DNA from: Ignavibacteriales bacterium
Lineage (GTDB): Bacteria > Bacteroidota > Ignavibacteria > Ignavibacteriales > Ignavibacteriaceae
DNA length: 29,494 bases
Assembly: GCA_003142915.1 (NCBI GenBank)
Contig: PLNZ01000294.1
Location: forward strand, 8,137-37,630
Direction: 5' to 3'
Part shown: piece by piece, positions 16,415 through 23,227 of the stretch
Position numbering within the stretch: position 1 is the first letter of the stretch
Layout: each line of letters starts with the position of its first letter
Translations under genes and position numbers: made by a program
The notes under the pieces: generated by a model
Seen by the model: the letters and a program-made list of their open reading frames with translations, nothing else
Database searches by the model: none
What the model was told of the DNA's origin: nothing

Positions 16415-17245
16415 TTATTTTTTTATAGAATAAACTTTAAACTTTATTTTTTCTATCAGCAAAAAAAGAAGCCCGTCTTTTGTAAAAAAACAATCCGGAA
16501 TAAAAATTTCTGTCCGGCAGTTCAATATTTTTTCTAAAATAACCTTTTTAGACGAAAATTCAAAAGCTGTAAAAATATTTTTTAAGCTTCCGTCCGGCAG
16601 AACATTATGGCAGTTAAAAAGAATTATATCTTCAGCCTTTATAAATTCAATCTTTCCTGCTATTGTGTTTTTTGTTTTATATTGTTCAAAATATTTCCCA
16701 GTATCTTGGTCATTCATCGATTCACGGCAAAAAGGTTCCGGAAATAAGAAGCTGCCTGTGTTTACCAGGTTAAATGAATTTACCCGCAGTAAATTTACCC
16801 GGTTTGCATCATCCCCTAAACTTTCCTGAAGATTTCCTGTCCTATAGTCTACAATGAAAAATTCTCTTCCTTCAAATTTATTTTTGTAGCAGTATATTTT
16901 GTTTTCGCGGATGAAAAGGAAAATATATTCATTATTCTGCCATATTATTTTTTTTGAATTAATATCGAAAGCAATCATTTCATAATGTTCAGGCATATCG
17001 CGGCTTGCATATTTATGAAATATAATTATATCATTATATATTGTTTCAATGCCCGTCCAGTATTTTTCATCAAGCTGAAAATCGTAGAAGATTTTTTTCC
17101 CGGAATTTATATCGATGCAATTAAAAAATACTTCCTTTGTAGAAGTATCGCGTTCTTCAACAATAAGTTTATTGGTACCGGTAGGAAGCAAGCGCCATAT
17201 CTGTCTGCCTCTTGAATAGTTGTATACTTTTTTTAATTTAGTCAT
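16415..17245 (-). CDS. DUF4905-like protein of unknown function
   Basis: The 276-aa protein has no signal peptide or membrane helix. It opens with NYSRGRQIWRLLPTGTNKLI and continues in strand-rich blocks such as VFFNCIDINSGKKIFYDF, MIAFDINSKKIIWQN and FFIVDYRTGNLQES. These WD/PQQ-like 'value - unit - k.i.w' repeats suggest a cytoplasmic beta-propeller. The opening matches my memory of DUF4905, a Bacteroidota family without known function; that name is recalled, not searched. It lies 12 bases after tnaA and 25 before amrA, inside the same transcription unit. AAGGCG sits about eight bases upstream of its ATG. Confidence 0.65.
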   Translation of the reverse strand: MTKLKKVYNYSRGRQIWRLLPTGTNKLIVEERDTSTKEVFFNCIDINSGKKIFYDFQLDEKYWTGIETIYNDIIIFHKYASRDMPEHYEMIAFDINSKKIIWQNNEYIFLFIRENKIYCYKNKFEGREFFIVDYRTGNLQESLGDDANRVNLLRVNSFNLVNTGSFLFPEPFCRESMNDQDTGKYFEQYKTKNTIAGKIEFIKAEDIILFNCHNVLPDGSLKNIFTAFEFSSKKVILEKILNCRTEIFIPDCFFTKDGLLFLLIEKIKFKVYSIKK

Positions 17246-17257
17246 TAAAACAGCGCC

Positions 17258-18631
17258 TTAGTTAAAAGGTTCAAATCTGGCAGTAAAGTGTCTAAGCATT
17301 GGAGCTTCATATACAATTTTATAACCTTTTAGCCGCCTTCTATTATTAAATACTTCAAGAATTATTTCGAGTACATAATCTATATGACTTTGGGTATATA
17401 CTCTCCTTGGGATAGCCAGGCGTACAAGTTCCATCGGCGGTGGAATCAGGCTGCCGTTTTTATCATACTTACCGAACATAACGCTGCCTATTTCAACGCT
17501 CCTTATTCCTCCTACGGTGTATAATTCAGCTACAATGGATTGACCCGGGAATTGTTCCGGCGGAACATTGGAAAGAAATCTTTTTGCATCGAGGTAAATT
17601 GCATGGCCTCCGGGCGGTTCAATAATGGGAACTCCGGCTGCAACAAGTTTCTCACCTAAATATTCTATACTTCTGATCCTGTATTGCAGATAATGCTCAT
17701 CCAGAATTTCTTCCAATCCCTGGGCAACCGCTTCAAGATCGCGCCCGGCTAAACCGCCGTACGTAGGAAATCCTTCCGTTACAATTAAAAGGTTTCTGCA
17801 TTTCAATGCAAGGCTGCTGTTATTCATTGCAAGAAAACCGCCTATGTTTGCAAACGCATCTTTTTTTGCGCTCATTGTTACGCCGTCTGCGTAGGAAAAC
17901 ATTTCCTGCGCAATTTGAAGTACTGACTTATTTTCGAAGCCAGGTTCTCTCTTCTTTATGAACCAGGCATTTTCTGCAAAACGGCAGGCATCAATAAATA
18001 AAGGGATACCGTATTTATTACAAACTTCTTTCACTTCTCTTATATTCTGCATAGAGACCGGCTGGCCGCCGCCGGAATTATTAGTAATAGTAAGCATGCA
18101 AAGGGGAATGTTTTCTTTGCCTGTCTCATTAATGAACTCATCAAGTTTTTGAACATCCATATTACCTTTAAAATCTGCTCTAATTTCGGGATGCTTTCCC
18201 GTTTCATTCAGGATGTCCACTGCTTCAGCGCCGGTAAACTCAATATTAGCTCGTGTAGTATCAAAATGCGTATTATTGGGAAAGTATTTCCCTTTCCCGC
18301 CTTCGATTGTGAATAGAATTTTTTCTGCAGCCCTGCCCTGATGTGTTGGGATAATATACTGCATGTCTGTTATTTTTTTTACCGCTTCTTCAAACCTATA
18401 AAAGCTCTTTGACCCTGCATAGGACTCATCGCCGTCCATTATGCCTGCCCACTGTTTGGAACTCATTGCAGAGGTCCCGCTGTCCGTTAAGAGATCTATT
18501 AATACATCGTCTGCACGGAGCATGAAGGGGTTATAGCCGGCATCTTTTATTAATTTAGTTCTTTCTTCTTTAGTCGTGAACCTGATAGGCTCAACGGATT
18601 TTATTTTAAAAGGTTCAATTATTGTTTTCAT
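17258..18631 (-). CDS. tnaA: tryptophanase (tryptophan indole-lyase)
   Basis: This PLP enzyme (457 aa) splits L-tryptophan to indole, pyruvate and ammonia. The family also contains tyrosine phenol-lyase (TPL), and the protein aligns with Citrobacter TPL numbering nearly residue for residue, which allows a check of specificity sites. Position 124 is Asp (TPL Thr), 379 Val (Met), 381 Ile (Arg) and 448 His (Phe), in FDTTRA, RSVEIG and LRHFTA. All four are the tryptophanase state. The PLP lysine lies in TMSAKKDAFANIGGF (K257), and N185, D214, R217 and R404 are present. ATG at 18631 has GAAGGG close upstream. It leads the run tnaA-DUF4905-amrA-amrB-DUF2520. No Trp-containing tnaC-like leader was seen in the upstream 150 bases. 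Confidence 0.92.
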   Translation of the reverse strand: MKTIIEPFKIKSVEPIRFTTKEERTKLIKDAGYNPFMLRADDVLIDLLTDSGTSAMSSKQWAGIMDGDESYAGSKSFYRFEEAVKKITDMQYIIPTHQGRAAEKILFTIEGGKGKYFPNNTHFDTTRANIEFTGAEAVDILNETGKHPEIRADFKGNMDVQKLDEFINETGKENIPLCMLTITNNSGGGQPVSMQNIREVKEVCNKYGIPLFIDACRFAENAWFIKKREPGFENKSVLQIAQEMFSYADGVTMSAKKDAFANIGGFLAMNNSSLALKCRNLLIVTEGFPTYGGLAGRDLEAVAQGLEEILDEHYLQYRIRSIEYLGEKLVAAGVPIIEPPGGHAIYLDAKRFLSNVPPEQFPGQSIVAELYTVGGIRSVEIGSVMFGKYDKNGSLIPPPMELVRLAIPRRVYTQSHIDYVLEIILEVFNNRRRLKGYKIVYEAPMLRHFTARFEPFN

Positions 18632-18938
18632 AATTCCCTTCTTTAATTACGGAAGTTTTTCAAGCCTACATAGAAAATTCGGTTTTTGTCCGGAATTCCT
18701 AAATGTGATTATTTTTTTACTAAAACTCACTAAAAAATATGTACAAAACAATAGTATCATGTTAATTTACTATAAATAAAAATTGAGTTTTTAGTTCTTA
18801 AGCATTAATTTTATAATAAATGAGATTTTCTTTTCACTCTTACATAATTACTGGTGATGAGCAGCATTCAAGAGTTTGACTAATCTTAGCAAATGATACC
18901 TAATTCGGTGTCAAGGTTCATAATTGAAAGAGTATTGT
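18632..18938. other. divergent spacer between tnaA and the relic locus
   Basis: These 307 bases are AT-rich and hold no convincing gene. They must contain the tnaA promoter (minus strand), but I could not single out a trustworthy -35/-10 or -33/-7 pair. Near the plus-strand side there is TTGAC (from about 18877) and, about 30 bases later, GTCAAG, a short inverted pair of unknown meaning. Confidence 0.4.
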
Positions 18939-19127
18939 ATGAAAAGAACATTGATTGTTTTGGCTCTAATTCTTCTGACATCAGCCCGCCCGGTTTCATC
19001 ACAGCAGCCCTCTAACATGTATGTTGATCAAATAACTTTAATTACATCTCAGCTCGGCTTTAGGGAACAAAGCCCTAAGACAGTTACACTTCTGCCGGCA
19101 TCCCGCGATTCGCTGCTCCCGGACTAA
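18939..19127 (+). pseudogene. 5' fragment of an exported protein with cellulase-N-terminal-like segment
   Basis: From ATG 18939 (GAAAGAG upstream) the frame encodes a signal peptide (MKRTLIVLALILLTSARPVS, cut near SSQQ) and then LITSQLGFREQSPKTVTLLP, before a TAA at 19125-19127. The 'QxGFR..SPKTV.L' pattern resembles the start of the Ig-like N-terminal domain of family-9 cellulases and related secreted hydrolases. The reading frame ends after 62 codons, exactly where DNA homologous to the middle of a GRP transporter begins in another frame. It is therefore the leftover 5' end of a gene cut by a deletion or rearrangement. The hydrolase identity is a suggestion from about 20 residues only. Confidence 0.5.
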
Positions 19128-19623
19128 AGGTATTCTTTTATCAATCTTCGGCGGAATCATCATGGGTTTTTTCTATAGATTTGTCGCCAACAGTATGACA
19201 CTTAACTTTATCACACCGGAGGCAGGGAAACTTACTCCCTATTCAGCCGTTCTTGTTTTTTCCATCGGATTGTTCATCTCCAATTTTTTATGGAACACGT
19301 TCTTCATGTACAAACCGGTAGATGGGAACAAATCAACCTACGCCGGATTTGTGCAGAACGGGACGCTGAAGCTCCATCTTATTGGTCTTGCAGGAGGCTT
19401 GATTTTCAATATCGGCTTTTTGTTCAGTCTGATTGCCTCAGACAAGGCTGGCCCTGCAATCTCTTATGGGCTTGGGCAGGGTTCTACCATGATTGGGGCG
19501 GCATGGGGCATCTTTGTATTCAAAGAGTTTAAGGGCGCTCCCCCTTCAATTAGCCGTTACCTGGCAATCATGTTCATTACGTTTATTATTGGTCTGGGAC
19601 TCATCATTGCCGCCAAACTATGA
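19120..19623 (+). pseudogene. GRP-family sugar transporter, C-terminal half only
   Basis: From about 19120 the frame reads TKGILLSIFGGIIMGFFYRF and, further on, PEAGKLTPYSAVLVFSIGLF, AISYGLGQGSTMIGAAWGIF and FKEFKGAPPSISRYLAIMF. This is the second half (about five membrane helices) of a GRP (glucose/ribose porter, DMT superfamily) transporter, normally about 330 aa. The N-terminal half is missing and is replaced by the unrelated exported-protein fragment. An internal ATG (19162) could start a 153-aa product, but without half of the helices it is unlikely to work. The DNA is clearly richer in G+C than its neighbours (35 of 60 bases from 19441). Next to a ribokinase and deoC, it probably carried ribose or nucleosides. 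Confidence 0.82.
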
Positions 19624-19650
19624 TCACAAATTTAGGATTGATACATTACG

Positions 19651-20300
19651 AATAAGAAAATTGTTGTTATCGGGAGTTCCAATATCGACTTTATCATGAA
19701 GATGTCTCGGTTGCCCCGGGTGCAAACTACAAACTGACGTCAGAACATATTGACAAAGTGGATGAGTTAATCAGCACAGCCGCAATTGTTGTATTCCAGT
19801 ATGAAATCCTGCCCGATACCTTGAAGTATGTTCTTAATGCCTGTGGCAGGCACAAGACGAGAGTTCTGTGGAATTGTGCGCCGGCAAGAGAATTCGACAG
19901 AACGTATCTCACGAAAGTGAATATTCTGGTGGTAAATGAAACCGAGGCAGGGATGTTATCCGGCATAATTGTCAATGAGAAAGAATCTGTGGAATTCGCT
20001 GCAAAAGAATTACTGAGGCTTGGATGTGAAACGGTCATCATCACGCTGGGTGCACGGGGTTCTTATATTACGGCTTCCGGTGTGTGTGAATGGATTCCGG
20101 CTTTCAAGGTCGATGTAGTGGATACTACAGCTGCCGATGATGTGTATTGCGGCTGCCTCGCGGTTGCGCTTGCTGAGGGGAAGACACTTGCCGAATCTGC
20201 ACGATTTGCGTCGGCTGCGGCTGCAATTTCTGTAACCAGATTGGGAGCACAACCTTCTGTGCCTTTCAGGGATGAGGTTGACAGATTCCTAATCACATAA
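19651..20300 (+). pseudogene. ribokinase (PfkB family) with internal deletion
   Basis: The first coding block (19651 on, no start codon left) reads NKKIVVIGSSNIDFIMKMSR followed by LP, the normal ribokinase opening. After TCTCGGTTGCCCCGGGTG (near 19704-19722) the sequence jumps, in another frame, to PGANYKLTSEHIDKVDELIS, which belongs about 90 residues further into the enzyme. The in-frame path hits TGA. The rest (LWNCAPAREFD, ILVVNETEAGML, VIITLGARGSY, VDTTAADDVYCGCLAVALAE) runs to 20300. The anion-hole/catalytic motif, normally DTTAAGD, has Gly changed to Asp (codon 20136-20138) although the catalytic Asp remains. Loss of the start, an internal deletion with frameshift, and this substitution make it non-functional. 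Ribokinase would phosphorylate ribose or deoxyribose, upstream of DeoC. Confidence 0.87.
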
Positions 20301-20391
20301 TGCCGGTGCGATCTAATGAGCGTTCAATAACCGTATAAACATTGTGAATGTAAGATTACTTTTAATTGGATACAAAAAACACATTAAAAAA

Positions 20392-20423
20392 GCCTAATAC
20401 AGCAGAAATATAATATATTAGGC
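20392..20423 (-). terminator. hairpin plus T-run on the minus strand, in the deoC leader
   Basis: GCCTAATA (20392-20399) pairs perfectly with TATTAGGC (20416-20423). Read on the minus strand the stem is followed by six T, the form of an intrinsic terminator; on the plus strand it is preceded by A-run and followed by no T-run. No minus-strand gene ends here, so it may block antisense transcription, may be a leader hairpin or operator of deoC, or may be a leftover of the rearranged locus. Confidence 0.4.
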
Positions 20424-20452
20424 ATCATTAATAAAATAATAATGGAGAATAG

Positions 20453-21172
20453 ATGAATTCCGAAATAACTCTTAAATCGCTATCGAAAATGATTGACCAT
20501 TCACTGCTTCATCCTACAATGACCGATGCGGATATAATAAAAGGATGCGAAATTGCCAAAAAGTATAATGTCGCAACTGTATGCGTAAAACCCTACGCAC
20601 TTGAAATGTGTAAAAATATTCTTGAAGGAACCGGCGTGGGAATTTGTTCTGTGGTAACATTTCCACATGGAAACAGTACAACGAGCATGAAGATTAAGGA
20701 AACGGAAGAGGCTATGCAGCTTGGTGCATCGGAAATCGATATGGTAGTAAATATCGGGAAAGTATTAGGAGGGGATTGGAATTATGTCTCTGATGAAATA
20801 AAACAAATTAACGATACTGTAATTGCGGAGAATAATATTCTCAAAGTCATATTTGAGACTGATTATCTTAATACCGGACAGATAATTAAACTTTGCAAAA
20901 TCTGCTCGGCTCATTCGGTAGCATTTGTAAAAACATCGACCGGCTATGGATTTGTAAAGCAGTCTAATGGAATGTATTCATACAAAGGCGCGACAGATGA
21001 ACACTTAAAATTAATGAAACAAAACTGTACCGGGAAAGTTCAGATAAAAGCTGCCGGAGGTGTTCGCACTCTGGATGATGTGCTGCGGGTTCGTTCGATA
21101 GGTGTTACACGAATCGGCGTCACGGCTACAGTTGATATATTGGAAACAGCCAGAGCAAGAGGAATTGTATAA
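20453..21172 (+). CDS. deoC: deoxyribose-phosphate aldolase
   Basis: DeoC cleaves 2-deoxyribose-5-phosphate to glyceraldehyde-3-phosphate and acetaldehyde in nucleoside catabolism. The 239-aa product has the aldolase motifs IDHSLLHPTMTDADI, GICSVVTFPHGN, EIDMVVNIG (D97), VAFVKTSTGYG with the Schiff-base lysine K160, and KAAGGVRTLDD with the second catalytic lysine K199. Length is normal and the frame is intact. ATG at 20453 has GGAG five bases upstream. It follows the broken transporter and ribokinase genes on the same strand and is the only intact member of that locus, so it may now serve other nucleoside routes. Its own leader contains a hairpin. Confidence 0.95.
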   Translation: MNSEITLKSLSKMIDHSLLHPTMTDADIIKGCEIAKKYNVATVCVKPYALEMCKNILEGTGVGICSVVTFPHGNSTTSMKIKETEEAMQLGASEIDMVVNIGKVLGGDWNYVSDEIKQINDTVIAENNILKVIFETDYLNTGQIIKLCKICSAHSVAFVKTSTGYGFVKQSNGMYSYKGATDEHLKLMKQNCTGKVQIKAAGGVRTLDDVLRVRSIGVTRIGVTATVDILETARARGIV

Positions 21173-21261
21173 AATTTAATAATTTTTTTATTGCGTTTTG
21201 TAAAAAGTATGGATAATTTTTTTGGTCATTTCTTTTAACATTATTATAAAGGAGACACTGC

Positions 21262-22083
21262 ATGGATAATTTGACGGATTCAGTTTCTAACCCGTCGGTT
21301 GACAATCAACCCGAAGAGGAGTTAAGCCATTCTGATAAAATGATAGGTGTTTTCACAGAACCGGCTTCAACCTTTGATTTAATTGCAAAATTTCCTCTAA
21401 AAACAATTGATTGGCTTCTGCCTTTAATTCTTCTTTTTCTTGTTATTTGCATAACTCAGGTTTTTTTAAACACCAATAAAGCCATTCATTCGCAAATTGT
21501 AGATAAGCAGATGGCAAAAGTTGAAAAAGGTTTCGACCAGGCTGTTGCAAGCGGCAAAATGACTGCTGAACAAAAAACACAGCAGTTAGATACAATACAA
21601 AGCAATATGGAGAACTATGGCACTCTTCAAATAGTATTTACATTTGTCGGAGTTTTTGTGGGCGGCTTCATAATGTTTTTAATAATGAGCGGTATTTATT
21701 TCCTTTTTGTAAAATTTGCTTTGCAAGGGGAGGGGAGTTATAATTCTGTTCTTGTTGCAAGCGGGTTAAGCTGTTATATTGCAATAATAAATATGATTAT
21801 AGCAACAATTTTATCCTTTGCTCTCAGCAGAATGATGCAGGATGCAAGTGTCGCTTCATTTTTAGATTCCGACCGCTCGACTATTGTGGGCTTTATTCTT
21901 GCTAAGTTAGATGTTTTTGCTATTTGGGGTTATATAGTTCTTAGTATCGGGCTGGCTAAATTATTCAAATCTTCAAATACCGCAAAGTATTACATTACAA
22001 CTTTCGGGATCTGGATTCTTGGTGGACTTCTATTTTTCTTCCTCGCGAAAGCTGTTCCGTTCTTAAGTAATTTTGGAGCATAA
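21262..22083 (+). CDS. YIP1-family integral membrane protein
   Basis: The 273-aa product has an acidic cytoplasmic N-terminus, then HSDKMIGVFTEPASTFDLIAKFP, seen as MIGVFTEPASTFDLIAKFP, the usual lead-in of bacterial YIP1-domain proteins. About five membrane helices follow (WLLPLILLFLVICI; IVFTFVGVFVGGFIMFLIM; YIAIINMIIATILSFAL; FAIWGYIVLSIGLAKLF; FGIWILGGLLFFFLA). Between helices 1 and 2 lies a charged, coiled-coil-like stretch of about 50 residues (KQMAKVEKGFDQAVASGK). Bacterial members are common but have no established role. AAGGAGA lies seven bases before the ATG. A strong hairpin follows the stop. Confidence 0.8.
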   Translation: MDNLTDSVSNPSVDNQPEEELSHSDKMIGVFTEPASTFDLIAKFPLKTIDWLLPLILLFLVICITQVFLNTNKAIHSQIVDKQMAKVEKGFDQAVASGKMTAEQKTQQLDTIQSNMENYGTLQIVFTFVGVFVGGFIMFLIMSGIYFLFVKFALQGEGSYNSVLVASGLSCYIAIINMIIATILSFALSRMMQDASVASFLDSDRSTIVGFILAKLDVFAIWGYIVLSIGLAKLFKSSNTAKYYITTFGIWILGGLLFFFLAKAVPFLSNFGA

Positions 22084-22093
22084 TTTTTTTTAT

Positions 22094-22122
22094 GTGAGAC
22101 TCACCTGTTAGGTGAGCCTCAC
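22094..22122 (+). terminator. strong hairpin after the YIP1-family gene
   Basis: GTGAGACTCACCT and AGGTGAGCCTCAC pair over 13 positions with one mismatch and a 3-base loop, 11 bases after the stop codon. It is the obvious candidate for ending this transcript, but it lacks a T-run on its 3' side. Confidence 0.55.
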
Positions 22123-22597
22123 GATTCAAAAAGATTCTTAAGACAATTACTGATGTTGCGTCGTTCTGTGGTTTTGGTATTAGCTTCGGAAATAATAATA
22201 ATATTTTTCCATAGAAAATAAATCTCCATGAATTGCATAGGCGTCGACCTAACATTATTCGTTATGCGCGTAATATATTTAGATGTCATAGGTTACGATA
22301 TTTATTAACGTTGATAATGAATATAGATAATAATGTGTCGCCTCGCTGAGGCTTCTTGATTTCTTTTATTTTTCTTTACCACTAATATGTCGTCCCGATT
22401 CATCGGGACTTTGTAAAGTCCTCCTTGGTTAATGTTCTAAGTTGCAGGGCAGTGATATACTTGTCCGCCGCTAGGCAGATTTGTAGCATTGTTTTTTATT
22501 TGTTAGAATGTAATAAGGTACTATAATTATTTCCACCTTTATCCGGTAAAGATAATAGCCGGCAACCGGAAATTTTAAATGCCGCTAACCGGGAAGG
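22123..22597. other. non-coding stretch with GC-rich palindromes
   Basis: No gene is visible in these 475 bases. They contain three compact hairpins (22340-22352, 22392-22409 and an overlapping one at 22406-22421), a GC-rich patch ATACTTGTCCGCCGCTAGGC near 22456-22475, and repeated CCGG-containing motifs near 22540-22592 (CCGGTAAAG, GCCGGCAACCGG, AACCGGGAAGG). The composition differs sharply from block to block, as in dispersed-repeat or cassette boundary DNA. Confidence 0.5.
22340..22421. repeat. two extragenic palindrome units
   Basis: GCCTC-GCT-GAGGC (22340-22352) follows AATGTGTC, and GTCCCGAT-TC-ATCGGGAC (22392-22409) follows AATATGTC; the two units share this short lead-in and are 52 bases apart. 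A third stem, GGACTTT-GT-AAAGTCC (22406-22421), overlaps the second, so the two cannot form together. They resemble the extragenic palindromes dispersed in Bacteroidota and Ignavibacteria genomes. Confidence 0.55.
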
Positions 22598-22774
22598 TCA
22601 TTTCTTTATGTAAGCGTTCAGACCAATAACAACATTTTTGCCGTCAATGACACATTTTGTCGGCATGTTTCCGTGTGTAGTTGCTACCACTAATGTTTTC
22701 CCGGATGCACTGGGCGTTGGTTCCTGCAAGTCAATGATTATGATTAGCTTGCCATTTTCAATTTTAACTTCCAT
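22598..22774 (-). CDS. 58-aa conserved-looking small protein
   Basis: ATG 22774 to TGA 22598 encodes 58 aa, beginning MEVKIENGKLIIIIDLQEP, continuing TPSASGKTLVVATTHGNMP and ending VIDGKNVVIGLNAYIKK. AGGAG lies nine bases upstream. The pattern 'PTPSASGKTLVVA(S/T)THGN ... VDGK.V.IGLNAYIK' is one I recall from small hypothetical proteins in unrelated bacteria, often in accessory DNA. It looks like a real, folded, soluble two-sheet protein, not a chance frame. No function is known to me. Its neighbours are repeats and a broken membrane-protein gene, and it is the only intact gene between 22.1 and 23.7 kb. Confidence 0.7.
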   Translation of the reverse strand: MEVKIENGKLIIIIDLQEPTPSASGKTLVVATTHGNMPTKCVIDGKNVVIGLNAYIKK

Positions 22775-22862
22775 GTAATTTATCTCCTATTTTATAATTC
22801 CGAAACTTGGCTTAAAATTCCTCAAAAAACTGAATAGTAAGTTAGGGCAGAAAAATCTTAAA

Positions 22863-23227
22863 TTACAATATATATGGATTATCTACTGAAACAATGCCAC
22901 TAACCCACCCTTGATATGATACTGTAAAATATGGAATCACTATACCAAGACCTAATACGGTTTGAGGTACTGCAGCAAAAAAAGGTTCGCTGTAAAATCA
23001 TATAAAGTGGCTGTTAAATAGTTCCCTGTTTGATAATTAATTAAAGCTTTATCCTGGTGAACTGCAACGCCAACAATTTTATCCCTTTGTGAAAGAGCAA
23101 AATCATTACCAAGTTGTACCATTATTATACCAATTAAACATGAAAAACAATAAGTAATGAAAATACTTATAATATAAACCTTGCACTGTTTTATAGATGA
23201 AAGAATAAGCATAAATAATTTATTCAT
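22863..23227 (-). pseudogene. small membrane-protein gene with frameshift
   Basis: ATG 23227 (GGGAATTAT upstream) opens a frame with a hydrophobic helix (SIFITYCFSCLIGIIMVQLG) and NYLTATLYDFTANLFL. At a run of seven T (22977-22983 on the minus strand) it slips and stops after LLQYLKPY. One extra T restores a longer frame: NLFFAAVPQTVLGLGIVIPY, then FTVSYQGWVSGIVSVDNPYIL to TAA at 22863. The restored protein (about 121 aa) loosely resembles the SpoIIM-like membrane family (hydrophobic segment, then P.....YQGWV.GIVSVD), where members usually continue with more helices. It is therefore probably frameshifted and C-terminally short. A sequencing or assembly error in the homopolymer cannot be excluded. 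Confidence 0.6.

Noticed and set aside
17258..18631. Tyrosine phenol-lyase as the product of the tnaA gene
   Set aside because: Residues at the TPL-specific positions 124, 379, 381 and 448 are all of the tryptophanase type.
18632..18780. A tnaC-like leader peptide upstream of tnaA
   Set aside because: A short minus-strand frame (MILLFCTYFLVSF...) is present but has no Trp, no ribosome-binding site and no proline-stop context.
18939..19623. A functional fusion of the exported fragment with the transporter half
   Set aside because: The two parts are in different frames, with a TAA between them.
22246..22320. An attC site starting at ACCTAACATTATTCGTT
   Set aside because: The RYYYAAC-like core is present, but no GTTRRRY partner occurs in the next 130 bases and no gene precedes it in the right orientation.
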